DNA from: Paenibacillus mesophilus
GTDB lineage: Bacteria; Bacillota; Bacilli; Paenibacillales; NBRC-103111
Assembly (NCBI RefSeq): GCF_005938385.1
Contig: NZ_VCRA01000004.1
Coordinates: forward strand, 188,206-252,205
DNA length: 64,000 nt
Reading direction: 5' to 3'
Numbering within the stretch: the first letter of the stretch is position 1; each line of letters starts with the position of its first letter. Position numbers and translations under genes: made by a program. The notes below the pieces were generated by a model, which saw only the letters and a program-made list of their open reading frames with translations, did not search any database and had not been told where the DNA came from. Shown piece by piece: positions 17,377-24,932 of this stretch.

Positions 17377-17636
17377 GAGCTTTGCTTTAGCAAAGCTGAC
17401 TTCGTAAGCATACTCTGAGCTTTGCGTAAGCAAAGCTGACTTCGTAAGCATACTCTGAGCTTTGCGTAAGCAAAGCTGGCTTCGTAAGCGTTACTGAGCT
17501 TTGCGTAAGCAAAGCTGGCTTCGTAAGCGTTACTGAGCTTTGCGTAAGCAAAGCTGACTTCGTAAGCATACTCTGAGCTCTGCGTAAGCAAAGCTGGCTT
17601 CGTAAGCGTTACTGAGCTTTGCGTGAGCAAAGCCCG
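17377..17636. repeat. Array of 39/40-bp hairpin repeats upstream of map
   Basis: Seven tandem units begin at 17377, 17417, 17457, 17496, 17535, 17575 and 17614; the last is partial. Each carries AGCTTTGC-GTAA-GCAAAGCT, an 8-bp stem with a 4-base loop, followed by a spacer containing CTTCGTAAGC. Two spacer versions alternate: GACTTCGTAAGCATACTCT (40-bp unit) and GGCTTCGTAAGCGTTACT (39-bp unit). The left end is 8 bases from the map ribosome binding site, so if map is transcribed from beyond the array the hairpins form its 5' leader. Units differ at few positions, some with compensating or loop changes. Not a CRISPR: there are no unique spacers. Confidence 0.95.
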
Positions 17637-17732
17637 CATTCTTCTAGGCAACCGCACCGTTTTGAAGTATACTCAATTAGAACTTTCGGCGTACATAAGC
17701 TTCATTTTCCTACGGAAAGGTAGAGATTCCTT

Positions 17733-18794
17733 TTGAGCAAACCGAAACTGCTGGAGCTGGACATTGTCCGCGCGGTCGCCATCGTCGCCGTGCTGCTCAT
17801 TCACGCAACGTCCACGCCCCGGGTCGAACTGCCGCTCTGCTCCCGGTCGCATACGCTGTACTTCGGCATCAACAATATGAGCTACTTCCCGGTGCAGGCT
17901 TTCATCCTGTTGAGCGGACTCGTCTTGTTCTACAGCTACTTCGACAATTGGAGCGTTCGCCGCGTCCCCGGGTTTTACCGGAAAAGGCTGCAGTTCATCT
18001 TGATCCCGTACTTGATATGGTCTTGCTTCTATTACTTGTTCGATCAATGGCTGAATCCCGCGGTCGAGGTGCATTTCTCGCTGCAGGAGTTCGCCAAGCT
18101 GCTTCCATGGGCGGAAGCCGGCTACCATTTGTACTTCATGGCGCTTATCATGCAATTTTATGCGCTGTTTCCGGTTCTCGTTACACTGGCCAAGCTGTGG
18201 CGCCCGCTGGCCCGCTATTTGTGGCTGTTCGGCATTGTCGTGCAAATTGCCTTCAGCATTTACAGCCAGTACGCCGCCGAACCGCTCCCGCACGGCGACC
18301 GTCTGTTTATTTCATATTTCGCCCTATTCTGCATCGGAGGCTCGCTCGGCATGAACTACGAACGATTCGCCGGCTGGCTGAACCGCAATATTTATTGGGT
18401 AACCGCCGCCGCCGCGTCCACCGGCTTCGTTTTCCTGCTGCTCAGCCTGCAAGCGCAGTACGGTACGCAGTTCCGATCCTGGGAATTCGAGCTTCTGTTC
18501 AACGCTTACCCGATATTGGTCGCGATCAGCTTTATGTGGATCGGCCGGCACTGGCTATCCAGCGCTCCCCGATGGGCCGGCGCTCTATCGTCGCTCGGCG
18601 CGGCTTCGTTCGGCGTCTATTTCATTCATCCGGCGCTGCTCGGCTACTACACGATGCACGCTGCCGTCGCCCCCGGCGGGTGGGAGTACCATGCCGCTCT
18701 ATGGGGAGGCATCGTCCTCATCCTTGTCGTCCCTTGGGTCATCGTCAATCAGCTGAAGCGGGTCAAAGCGTCCTGGATTTTGTTCGGCAAATGA
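17733..18794 (+). CDS. Membrane acyltransferase, family 3 (OafA/YrhL type)
   Basis: Polytopic protein of 353 residues with about ten hydrophobic segments. The N-terminal LLELDIVRAVAIVAVLLIHATS is the signature of acyltransferase-3 proteins, which O-acetylate surface glycans or lipids. The catalytic His is in IHATS. Later motifs include YRKRLQFILIPYLIWSCFYY and SFGVYFIHPALLGY. The TTG start has GGAAAGG (17715-17721) 11 bases upstream. Target molecule unknown. Confidence 0.85.
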   Translation: MSKPKLLELDIVRAVAIVAVLLIHATSTPRVELPLCSRSHTLYFGINNMSYFPVQAFILLSGLVLFYSYFDNWSVRRVPGFYRKRLQFILIPYLIWSCFYYLFDQWLNPAVEVHFSLQEFAKLLPWAEAGYHLYFMALIMQFYALFPVLVTLAKLWRPLARYLWLFGIVVQIAFSIYSQYAAEPLPHGDRLFISYFALFCIGGSLGMNYERFAGWLNRNIYWVTAAAASTGFVFLLLSLQAQYGTQFRSWEFELLFNAYPILVAISFMWIGRHWLSSAPRWAGALSSLGAASFGVYFIHPALLGYYTMHAAVAPGGWEYHAALWGGIVLILVVPWVIVNQLKRVKASWILFGK

Positions 18795-18827
18795 CGTCTG
18801 TTACTATGACGCGAAAGGAGCCTGCCC

Positions 18828-19226
18828 ATGCATACGTTCTCCCTGATAACCCGCCAGCGTGATCAAATGATAGACATTACGCAGCAAGTTGCAGAGCTCG
18901 TGCTGCAAGAAAGCTTTCAGGAAGGGATTGCGGTCGTATACTGCCCGCATACGACCGCCGGTATCGCCATCAACGAGAACGCCGACCCGGACGTAAAGCA
19001 CGACGTGCTTATGCGTCTGGACGAAATATACCCGTGGAACCATCCGAAATACCGGCATGCGGAGGGCAACACGGCTTCTCATCTGAAAGCGATCACGACC
19101 GGTACGTCCCAAACGGTCATCGTCCATAACGGCAGGCTCGTTCTGGGACGATGGCAGGGCATCTACTTCTGCGAGTTCGACGGTCCCCGTCAACGAACGT
19201 TCTATGTGAAATTGCTCAACGGATAA
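18828..19226 (+). CDS. YjbQ/UPF0047 family protein
   Basis: A 132-residue single-domain protein with the family signature [19 protein letters not shown] and the conserved His/Trp stretches [14 protein letters not shown] and [16 protein letters not shown]. Family members (YjbQ, Bacillus YugU) show weak thiamine-phosphate synthase activity in vitro; the physiological role is uncertain. AAAGGAG precedes the ATG. It lies 33 bases after the acyltransferase gene on the same strand. Confidence 0.9.
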   Translation: MHTFSLITRQRDQMIDITQQVAELVLQESFQEGIAVVYCPHTTAGIAINENADPDVKHDVLMRLDEIYPWNHPKYRHAEGNTASHLKAITTGTSQTVIVHNGRLVLGRWQGIYFCEFDGPRQRTFYVKLLNG

Positions 19227-19280
19227 AGACGGCGGCAACGGCGAAGAGGGCGTTTCCATTAGGAAACCGCCCTGAGGCTG

Positions 19281-19470
19281 TTGAAAAAGTCTGCAGAGAG
19301 AAGAAGCGCTTAAGGCAAGAGGTGGGGGAATGCACTCCACTTCCGTTAAAATCGTGTTGTTTATTTGGAATTTAAGCGGGTACAACACGATTTTAAAGTC
19401 AGCCGCTTCGCTTTACGTACATCTCCCCCACCTCTTTTAGTATTCCAATTCTTACTTTGACTTTTTAATG
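19281..19470. repeat. Nested inverted repeats, possible IS-derived element
   Basis: The region folds as one long hairpin. Inner arms TTAAAATCGTGTTGT/ACAACACGATTTTAA (19346-19360/19382-19396) are perfect over 15 bp. Outer arms AAGAGGTGGGGGA/TCCCCCACCTCTT (19317-19329/19424-19436) are perfect over 13 bp. The edges read GGCTGTTGAAAAAGTC on the left and GACTTTTTAATG on the right, resembling the ends of some insertion sequences. No transposase is present. It could be a MITE-like relic or a strong structured terminator between convergent genes. Confidence 0.75.
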
Positions 19471-19815
19471 TCAACGTCCCTCGAGCCGCCTTACGCGGTC
19501 TTCCAGCCGATCCACGCGTTGACGCAGACGGTCCACCTCGTTGTCGGTACGCCTCAATTGCTGCTGCAGACGATCGGTTTCCGTTTCCAGCCGGGCGACC
19601 CTCTGCTCGAGCTGCCGCCCTGGACCGGGTCCGGGAGGAAAGGGTCCGGGCCCCGGCGGAAACGGCCCCGGAGGCCGCGGAATGAAAATCGTTTGTCCGG
19701 CATAAACTTGCCCTGGCACCGTAATCCCGTTTGCCTGCATCAGCGACTGGACGGTTACCCCGTAACGGCTGGCGATCGAATACAGCGTATCCCCTGGCTG
19801 CACTACATAATTCAT
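19471..19815 (-). CDS. LysM-domain protein with proline linker and coiled coil
   Basis: A 114-residue protein. Residues 2-45 form one LysM domain (YVVQPGDTLYSIASRYGVTVQSLMQANG..GQTIFIP), which binds peptidoglycan or chitin-like glycans. It is followed by a PGPFPP-rich linker and a C-terminal heptad-repeat coiled coil (LEQRVARLETETDRLQQQL and on). There is no signal peptide, as in several spore-coat LysM proteins of Bacilli, so a spore-envelope role is possible. ATG 19815 has GGAGG 7 bases upstream; the first in-frame ATG does not. Confidence 0.85.
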   Translation of the reverse strand: MNYVVQPGDTLYSIASRYGVTVQSLMQANGITVPGQVYAGQTIFIPRPPGPFPPGPGPFPPGPGPGRQLEQRVARLETETDRLQQQLRRTDNEVDRLRQRVDRLEDRVRRLEGR

Positions 19816-19927
19816 CGGAATTCCTCCAATATTGCCCATGATGAAGTACGATTATCCCGATTTCAATGTATGCGCCCGGTAGGTGTTTTGCCCAGGGCAT
19901 TCGCCCGGATACGGCAACTTTTCGCGC

Positions 19928-20296
19928 TTAACCTACTTTCGAGCGGATTTGGACGACCTCAATCGTTTGGGCGGTAAAGCCCGCGTACAGCGACAGCGCG
20001 CCGACAACTGCATGCAGCACGTTCTCCGCCGTCTCCAAATGCATGGAGCCGAGCCACTCCGGCCGGATGAAGCCTATGATGCCCATAAGCCCGAAACCGA
20101 TGCCTGCCGCTTTCGCAAACCATACCGCATTCTCTTCGCGGCCGGACGCCAATATTCCCGCAACGCCGACGATCAGGTGCACGACATTATACAAACCGTC
20201 GAAATGGATGAGGCCGAACAAATCCACTACGAACAAGCCGATAATCCCGAGAAGCAGAAACAACGCTCCGACCGCTCCGGCAAATCGCTTAACCAT
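19928..20296 (-). CDS. Four-helix membrane protein, DUF4383-like
   Basis: A 122-residue integral membrane protein with four hydrophobic segments: AGAVGALFLLLGIIGLFVV, NVVHLIVGVAGILAS, IGFGLMGIIGFI and VLHAVVGALSLYAGF. Paired NVVHL and NVLHAVVG motifs suggest an internal duplication, as in DUF4383 proteins. ATG 20296 has GGAAAGGAGGG upstream. Function unknown. Confidence 0.75.
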   Translation of the reverse strand: MVKRFAGAVGALFLLLGIIGLFVVDLFGLIHFDGLYNVVHLIVGVAGILASGREENAVWFAKAAGIGFGLMGIIGFIRPEWLGSMHLETAENVLHAVVGALSLYAGFTAQTIEVVQIRSKVG

Positions 20297-20500
20297 GCGA
20301 TCCCTCCTTTCCGCAACATGCAATTACCTGCCTGATGCGACTTTGAGCCCGATAAAGCCGTTCGAACGATGTACTACAGCTTATGAGCCCGTCCGGTGAA
20401 AAAGACCTCTCGTCCGGCATTCGGCACGGCTCGTTTGCAGAACGCATTTTGTGATAGAATGAAGTCCAAACCATGGAATCAACAGAAAGGGGGACCGAGC

Positions 20501-21184
20501 GTGAGCATCCGGATTGTTTCACTGAATGTGGGGAAGCCGCAATCGTTCATCTATAAAGGAACCGACGTCCCGACCGGGATATTCAAAAAACCGGCCGACG
20601 AAGGTCCGATCGCTCTGTCCGCTTTGAACTTCGAGGGGGACGGACAAGCCGATTTAGTGAACCATGGGGGACTCGATAAAGCAATCTGCGTGTATTCGTA
20701 CGAGTACTATGCTTATTGGGAGCAGGAGCTGCGGCGTAAGCTCGATTACGGAGCTTTCGGGGAAAACTTGACCGTGCTCGGCATGACCGAGGATCAAGTA
20801 TGCATCGGCGACATTTACGCGATCGGCAACGTCCGCCTTCGGGTTACGCAGCCCAGACAGCCGTGCCACAAGCTGGCGAAAAAATACGACCTGCCCGAGC
20901 TTCCCCTGCTCGTACAAAACACCGGCTACACCGGCTTCTACATGAGGGTGCTCACTCCCGGACTGTTCGACCGCACCCTCCCGCTGACTTTGGAGCGCCG
21001 TCATCCGCACGGCATCACGGTCGCTTACGCCAACACGATCAAGCATCATGACAAGCATAACCTCGAAGGGATACAGGCTCTGCTTGCCGTCGAGGAGCTG
21101 TCTCGAAACTGGCGGGTTTCCTTCGAGAAGCGTCTCGCGGGCAACGAACCGTCTGCCGACGAAAGACTGAAAGGTACGAAGTGA
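20501..21184 (+). CDS. MOSC-domain protein, YiiM family
   Basis: A 227-residue MOSC protein with a C-terminal three-helix extension, as in YiiM, which is linked to molybdenum-cofactor-dependent detoxification of N-hydroxylated bases. Motifs are NHGGLDKAICVYSYEYY, AFGENLTVLG and the conserved cysteine in QPRQPCHKLAKK. GTG 20501 is preceded by AAAGGGGG; the longer open frame upstream lacks this. Substrate not proven. It is solitary. Confidence 0.85.
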   Translation: MSIRIVSLNVGKPQSFIYKGTDVPTGIFKKPADEGPIALSALNFEGDGQADLVNHGGLDKAICVYSYEYYAYWEQELRRKLDYGAFGENLTVLGMTEDQVCIGDIYAIGNVRLRVTQPRQPCHKLAKKYDLPELPLLVQNTGYTGFYMRVLTPGLFDRTLPLTLERRHPHGITVAYANTIKHHDKHNLEGIQALLAVEELSRNWRVSFEKRLAGNEPSADERLKGTK

Positions 21185-21223
21185 ATGCAAAGAAAAAACC
21201 GGCTGCGCGCTTTCCTGAAAGGA

Positions 21224-21523
21224 TTAGCGTGTGCCGGTTCTATTCGATGGCTCGGTTTCGGTGCCAACTGGTTTAAAAGTATGGTCCTTGGTCGTCCGGA
21301 TTACTTTCACCGAAATGATCGATGAAGCATGCGGCCGCTTCGGCTTGAATGTCAAATTCACAAAGTCGTTCAGCTCCAGCTCGAGCCCTATTTTCCGAAA
21401 CGCTTCGATAAAATCGCCGACCGTGGGCTTCTTGCCGATATCGCAATAAATGTGCAATTCCTTGATCGCCTTGCCATACCGGTCTATATACTCTACGGTC
21501 GAGTAGTATCTTTCCTTCAGCAT
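21224..21523 (-). CDS. Hypothetical protein, 99 residues
   Basis: A soluble, basic protein beginning MLKERYYSTVEYIDRYGKAI and ending in a Thr/Arg-rich tail. ATG 21523 follows GAGGAGGTGCCGT, a strong start signal, so the gene is probably real. No family recognised; no signal peptide or membrane segment. It is convergent with the MOSC gene. Confidence 0.65.
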   Translation of the reverse strand: MLKERYYSTVEYIDRYGKAIKELHIYCDIGKKPTVGDFIEAFRKIGLELELNDFVNLTFKPKRPHASSIISVKVIRTTKDHTFKPVGTETEPSNRTGTR

Positions 21524-21779
21524 ACGGCACCTCCTCGAGTTTAAACATATGATGGACCGAAAAGGTGTTGGACCGTCCGGACGTTCCCGACACATTCGGC
21601 GGCCCGGCGGCCGTAGACAGCTCCTTAGGCCCGTAGCTTTGCGTCCCCGCCTTTCGGCGAGTTTGCCTTTTTCCGATTGTTCGAATCTTCAATACCTCTT
21701 TATCATACAACACATATCGACACTTTCATAGACCATTTATCCTATTCATACAGCTACTTAGGACCTATTTTTTATGCCA

Positions 21780-21837
21780 AAAATGCCGGAGCTGCAGCGC
21801 CTGGTTTCCACTCAGGCCATACACCCCCGGCATTTGT
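21780..21837 (-). terminator. Hairpin, possible terminator of the dppA operon
   Basis: Outer arms AAATGCCGG/CCGGCATTT (21780-21788/21829-21837) enclose a second stem GCCTG/CAGGC. Read on the minus strand the outer stem is followed by TTTTT, about 140 bases beyond the dppA stop. Except for this and the candidate RNA at 21884, the 450-base gap 21524-21975 shows nothing. Confidence 0.5.
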
Positions 21838-21883
21838 AACAAAACTGAAATGTTATTTTCACTTTCCCTTAAGGTTCAAGCCC

Positions 21884-21965
21884 TATAATAAACCTCGACC
21901 CCCTTTTTCATATATAACATGGAAGACCCGCGGCCCGTTGCTTGCGGGTCGATTTTTTTTATTTG
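21884..21965 (+). ncRNA. Candidate small RNA: orphan promoter box and terminator
   Basis: A perfect TATAAT (21884-21889) is followed 35 bases later by a GACCCGC/GCGGGTC stem (21925-21931/21944-21950) and GATTTTTTTTATTT. No coding sequence or ribosome binding site is between, and the flanking gene runs on the other strand. A transcript of about 65-70 bases would result. No convincing -35 box is visible. Confidence 0.35.
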
Positions 21966-21975
21966 GACCTGTTAA

Positions 21976-22758
21976 TCAAAAAAACGGAAGCTGCCTGTAA
22001 TCCGACGTCTCGATGCGGTAAGTGCGATCGTCTACCAGCAGGTAGCCCGGCTTCCCGGACAAGGCGTCCGGATTCGCAATCGGGTCGTAGTTCCGGGCTT
22101 CGAATGTAAACGGCGCCTTGAATCGAAGGTACGGGGTAAATTGTCCGATTCTGCGGACAGCCCTCTCCGATCCTTCCCGGATGGCGCGGCAAGCGTCGGC
22201 GGAGCTCAAATGTTCGGCCGACTCCAGCCCCGTACCGACTTTCGTGACCGCCGTCTCGATATCCGGGATGAACATCCGCGCCTCCAGCGCGGCCTTATCG
22301 TCGCCCGCGAGAAAGATGGTAGGGACCCCGTGCATGCCCGCCCATTGGGCAAACGCCGCGAACTCGCCGATATAGACGCCGTTCAGCCGGTAATATTGGA
22401 CCCTCAAGGAAGAATACGTATGACATAACGGTGCGTCGATCGTGCCGGCCATCGCATGCTGTCCGACATACAGCAGCGCGGTATAGTCCGGCAACGAATG
22501 ATGCGGGAAATCTTTGCCGTACCGGATGTAGCGGCAGCCGCGCAAATCTTCCGGGTAAAGCCCCCCGTTTCCGTGCCCGTCGATCACGTCCACCTCCGCA
22601 TCCGGATAAACCGCTCTGATTCCTTCCACGCAGGCGTTCGTTTCCAGCGCCAATTGCTTCATGCCGGGACGCTTCATCGCTTCGTCCGTCGTTCTCGTCT
22701 GACTGAAGCTGTCTACGCCGGCGGCCCCTTCCAAATCGGTCATGATCAAAAATTTCAT
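21976..22758 (-). CDS. dppA: M55 family D-aminopeptidase, DppA-like
   Basis: Zinc peptidase of 260 residues related to Bacillus DppA, which cleaves D-Ala-D-Ala and similar D-amino-acid peptides in the cytoplasm. The expected ligands are in place: D8 and E10 in MTDLEG, H62 in DGHGNGG, H101 in GQHAMAG and E132 in IGEF. H113 in LCHTYSS may be the catalytic His. GGAGGG precedes the ATG. It is the third gene of a minus-strand operon after the heparinase-like lyase and beta-helix protein (43-base gap), so its peptide substrate probably comes from the same polymer or cell-wall material. No dpp transport genes are nearby. Confidence 0.85.
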   Translation of the reverse strand: MKFLIMTDLEGAAGVDSFSQTRTTDEAMKRPGMKQLALETNACVEGIRAVYPDAEVDVIDGHGNGGLYPEDLRGCRYIRYGKDFPHHSLPDYTALLYVGQHAMAGTIDAPLCHTYSSLRVQYYRLNGVYIGEFAAFAQWAGMHGVPTIFLAGDDKAALEARMFIPDIETAVTKVGTGLESAEHLSSADACRAIREGSERAVRRIGQFTPYLRFKAPFTFEARNYDPIANPDALSGKPGYLLVDDRTYRIETSDYRQLPFF

Positions 22759-22801
22759 ATAATTCCCTCCACTATATGGGATGCACTCTCCCCGTCCGCA
22801 C

Positions 22802-24919
22802 TCAGCTGGTCAGGGTAAGTCCTTGGTAGGTCACGTTTGCGGCGGTAACGGTCGTGGTTGCCGCCGCGTCCAATTCAATCGTCGTTTTGCTGTTTTTGAT
22901 TACTCTGGCGTTTAACGCCGCTCCCCCCGCGCCGGCCCCGGCCACCGTAATATTCATCCCTTCCGGCAACCCCCTATAGTCCGCATTGACGGTATTCAAA
23001 GCGGTCAAAGTGGCGCTTCCCGCATTGATCGACGCCGTCACGACCACTCCCGTGTAAAGAGACCCGAAACCGATTGCAGGGCCGCTGACATACCATTCCG
23101 GCTTGCCCGACGCATTGCAGATCATATCGCCGAATTTCTGCGTCAAATTATCGGTCGGTGCAGCTGACCACTGCACGGGCAAGTTGGCAGCCCCGAGGTA
23201 CGCGGTGCCGCCGGCGGCCAAATGCTTGATCGCATTGTTCCGCAGTTGCACGGAAAGGAAGCGGGAATCGGCTCTGATGCCGAATTTCGGCCTCTTGGAA
23301 GCATCTGTCGGGCTGACGGTATTGTTCTCGATCAGGCAGTTGTAAATCCCCCAGGAGGCAAGACGTATCGCCGCGGTCGAAACGGTTTTCCCGCCCCGGC
23401 AATTTCGCAGCGTGTTCCCGCCGATAACGCCGTCGTTCGTATAATAATATAGAATAATTCCATTTTGAGCATATTCATCGGCCGTATTGTTCGTTATGCT
23501 GAAATTTCGGACGGAATGGAGCGAAATCGCTCCGATCGTATCGCCCGACTCCACCGTACCGCCGAAGCCCGTAATCCGGTTTCGGTTAATAATGACACCT
23601 TCCGCCGGACTCGTATCTTTTCCTTGTACGACAATGCCGTAATACCCGTTCCCCCCGGTTCCCTGAACGACCACGTTACCTTCGATCACCACGTTTCTGA
23701 GCACCGGGTTGGCGACAAAGCTGCCTCCGATCGCGGCAAGGATGCCGGTCTTGCAATTCTCGATGTAATTGTCGAGAAACCATATGTTTTCCCCGCCATG
23801 CGTATCCAGCCCTTCCCAGGCGGGATTGTTCAAAAATTTGTTGTTCGTCACCCATACATTTTTGACGAGAAACGAGCCTTCGTTCGTCCCTTCTCCGCCT
23901 GTCGCAAACGTATACGCGTTTCCGGCCGAAGTGGTCGTTGCCGTATCGAAGGTGCTCCCGGTTACGATAATGTTCTCGCATTCCACCATAACCATCATGG
24001 CGCCGTAAGACCAGCGATAGAACGTGCAGTCTTCGACAAGAACGTTCGTGCAATACTTGACGACCAGCGCGTACAAACCTTGGATCTCGGTAAACATGCA
24101 CCGGACGAACGTTAGTCCGTCCGCATATTCCGCCCGCACGCCGTCGCGCGATATCGTCGGGTTGCCCGAGGTAATGGCCGTGCCGTTCCGAATGGTCAAG
24201 TCGTAAAACGCGATATTCGATTTACGGCTGCCGGCCGATCCCGCAATATAAAAGATGCGTCCGGTCAGGCTGCCGTGCTCCCGAATCGTCGTAACGGACA
24301 AGCCCGCACCCTGAAACGTCAAGTTGGACGAAACCGATAATGGTGTTCCGACCCGATAAATGCCGGGAGGAAAGTATAGAACCCCTCCGCCAGCCGGCAT
24401 GCCGTCTATCGCGGTCTGAATGGCCGCAGCATCATCGGTCGCGTCGTCACCGGCAGCCCCGAACCATTTGACGTTGATCGATTCCGTCTCCACAATCCGT
24501 TTGAACCGGGCCCCCGACGTCGAAACGAGCACCAGACCGGTATTGTCGGGAGTCGTAACGTCCGTGGCATCGTAATAAAAATGGCCCTCGTGCCCGGCGT
24601 CCTTGACGTAATAAATGACGTTCGCATCGGGCAGCGTATTCGCCCGAAGGTCCGCATAAGTCGTCACGACCATGCATCCGGCGGCGTTCATCGTATTCAT
24701 CATCGCCGAATGGGCCCCGGCTTTCCCGTAAACCGCATTCGTCGCCGGGATAGACTGGCCGTACGATTTGGACGCTCCGGCCAATAGCCCGCCGGCTGCG
24801 GCCGCCGCGCCGGCCGCTCCGATCGAAGCCAATAAGTGTCTTCTGCTCATCCGTTTGCCCAGTACGAGTGATTCGTCCTCCGGTCGATTCATGGCGTGGT
24901 TGTTGGTATCCTCCGACAT
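22802..24919 (-). CDS. Tat-exported right-handed beta-helix protein (pectate-lyase-3 type)
   Basis: A 705-residue protein. A Tat signal (RMSRRHLLASIGAAGAAAAAGGLLAGASKSYG, residues 23-55) is followed by the Pectate_lyase_3 opening VKWFGAAGDDATDDAAAIQTAIDG and PAGGGVLYFPPGIYRVG. Many parallel-beta-helix coils rich in IxxNxxxN steps (for example IIVTGSTFDTATTTS) come next. The C-terminal part, past about residue 600, looks like a separate small beta domain. It is likely an extracellular polysaccharide lyase or glycosidase of unknown substrate. The start has AAGGGAAGAG. It lies 13 bases after the lyase gene, in the same operon. Confidence 0.82.
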   Translation of the reverse strand: MSEDTNNHAMNRPEDESLVLGKRMSRRHLLASIGAAGAAAAAGGLLAGASKSYGQSIPATNAVYGKAGAHSAMMNTMNAAGCMVVTTYADLRANTLPDANVIYYVKDAGHEGHFYYDATDVTTPDNTGLVLVSTSGARFKRIVETESINVKWFGAAGDDATDDAAAIQTAIDGMPAGGGVLYFPPGIYRVGTPLSVSSNLTFQGAGLSVTTIREHGSLTGRIFYIAGSAGSRKSNIAFYDLTIRNGTAITSGNPTISRDGVRAEYADGLTFVRCMFTEIQGLYALVVKYCTNVLVEDCTFYRWSYGAMMVMVECENIIVTGSTFDTATTTSAGNAYTFATGGEGTNEGSFLVKNVWVTNNKFLNNPAWEGLDTHGGENIWFLDNYIENCKTGILAAIGGSFVANPVLRNVVIEGNVVVQGTGGNGYYGIVVQGKDTSPAEGVIINRNRITGFGGTVESGDTIGAISLHSVRNFSITNNTADEYAQNGIILYYYTNDGVIGGNTLRNCRGGKTVSTAAIRLASWGIYNCLIENNTVSPTDASKRPKFGIRADSRFLSVQLRNNAIKHLAAGGTAYLGAANLPVQWSAAPTDNLTQKFGDMICNASGKPEWYVSGPAIGFGSLYTGVVVTASINAGSATLTALNTVNADYRGLPEGMNITVAGAGAGGAALNARVIKNSKTTIELDAAATTTVTAANVTYQGLTLTS

Positions 24920-24932
24920 AGATCTCTTCCCT

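Noticed and set aside
17377-17636. CRISPR-like array
   Set aside because: Regular 39-40 bp spacing, but what lies between the hairpins is also repeated; there are no unique spacers and no cas genes.
17145-17657. N-terminally extended Map or a repeat protein encoded in the array
   Set aside because: The long minus-strand frames here arise from the repeat; 40-bp units shift the frame, and the map ribosome binding site lies between array and ATG 17362.
21780-21837. Metabolite riboswitch
   Set aside because: The fold does not show conserved blocks of any riboswitch class I can recall; a minus-strand terminator explains the stem and the T tract.
21677-22000. 107-residue + strand ORF in the gap before dppA
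   Set aside because: No ribosome binding site, no recognisable composition, and it runs through a terminator.
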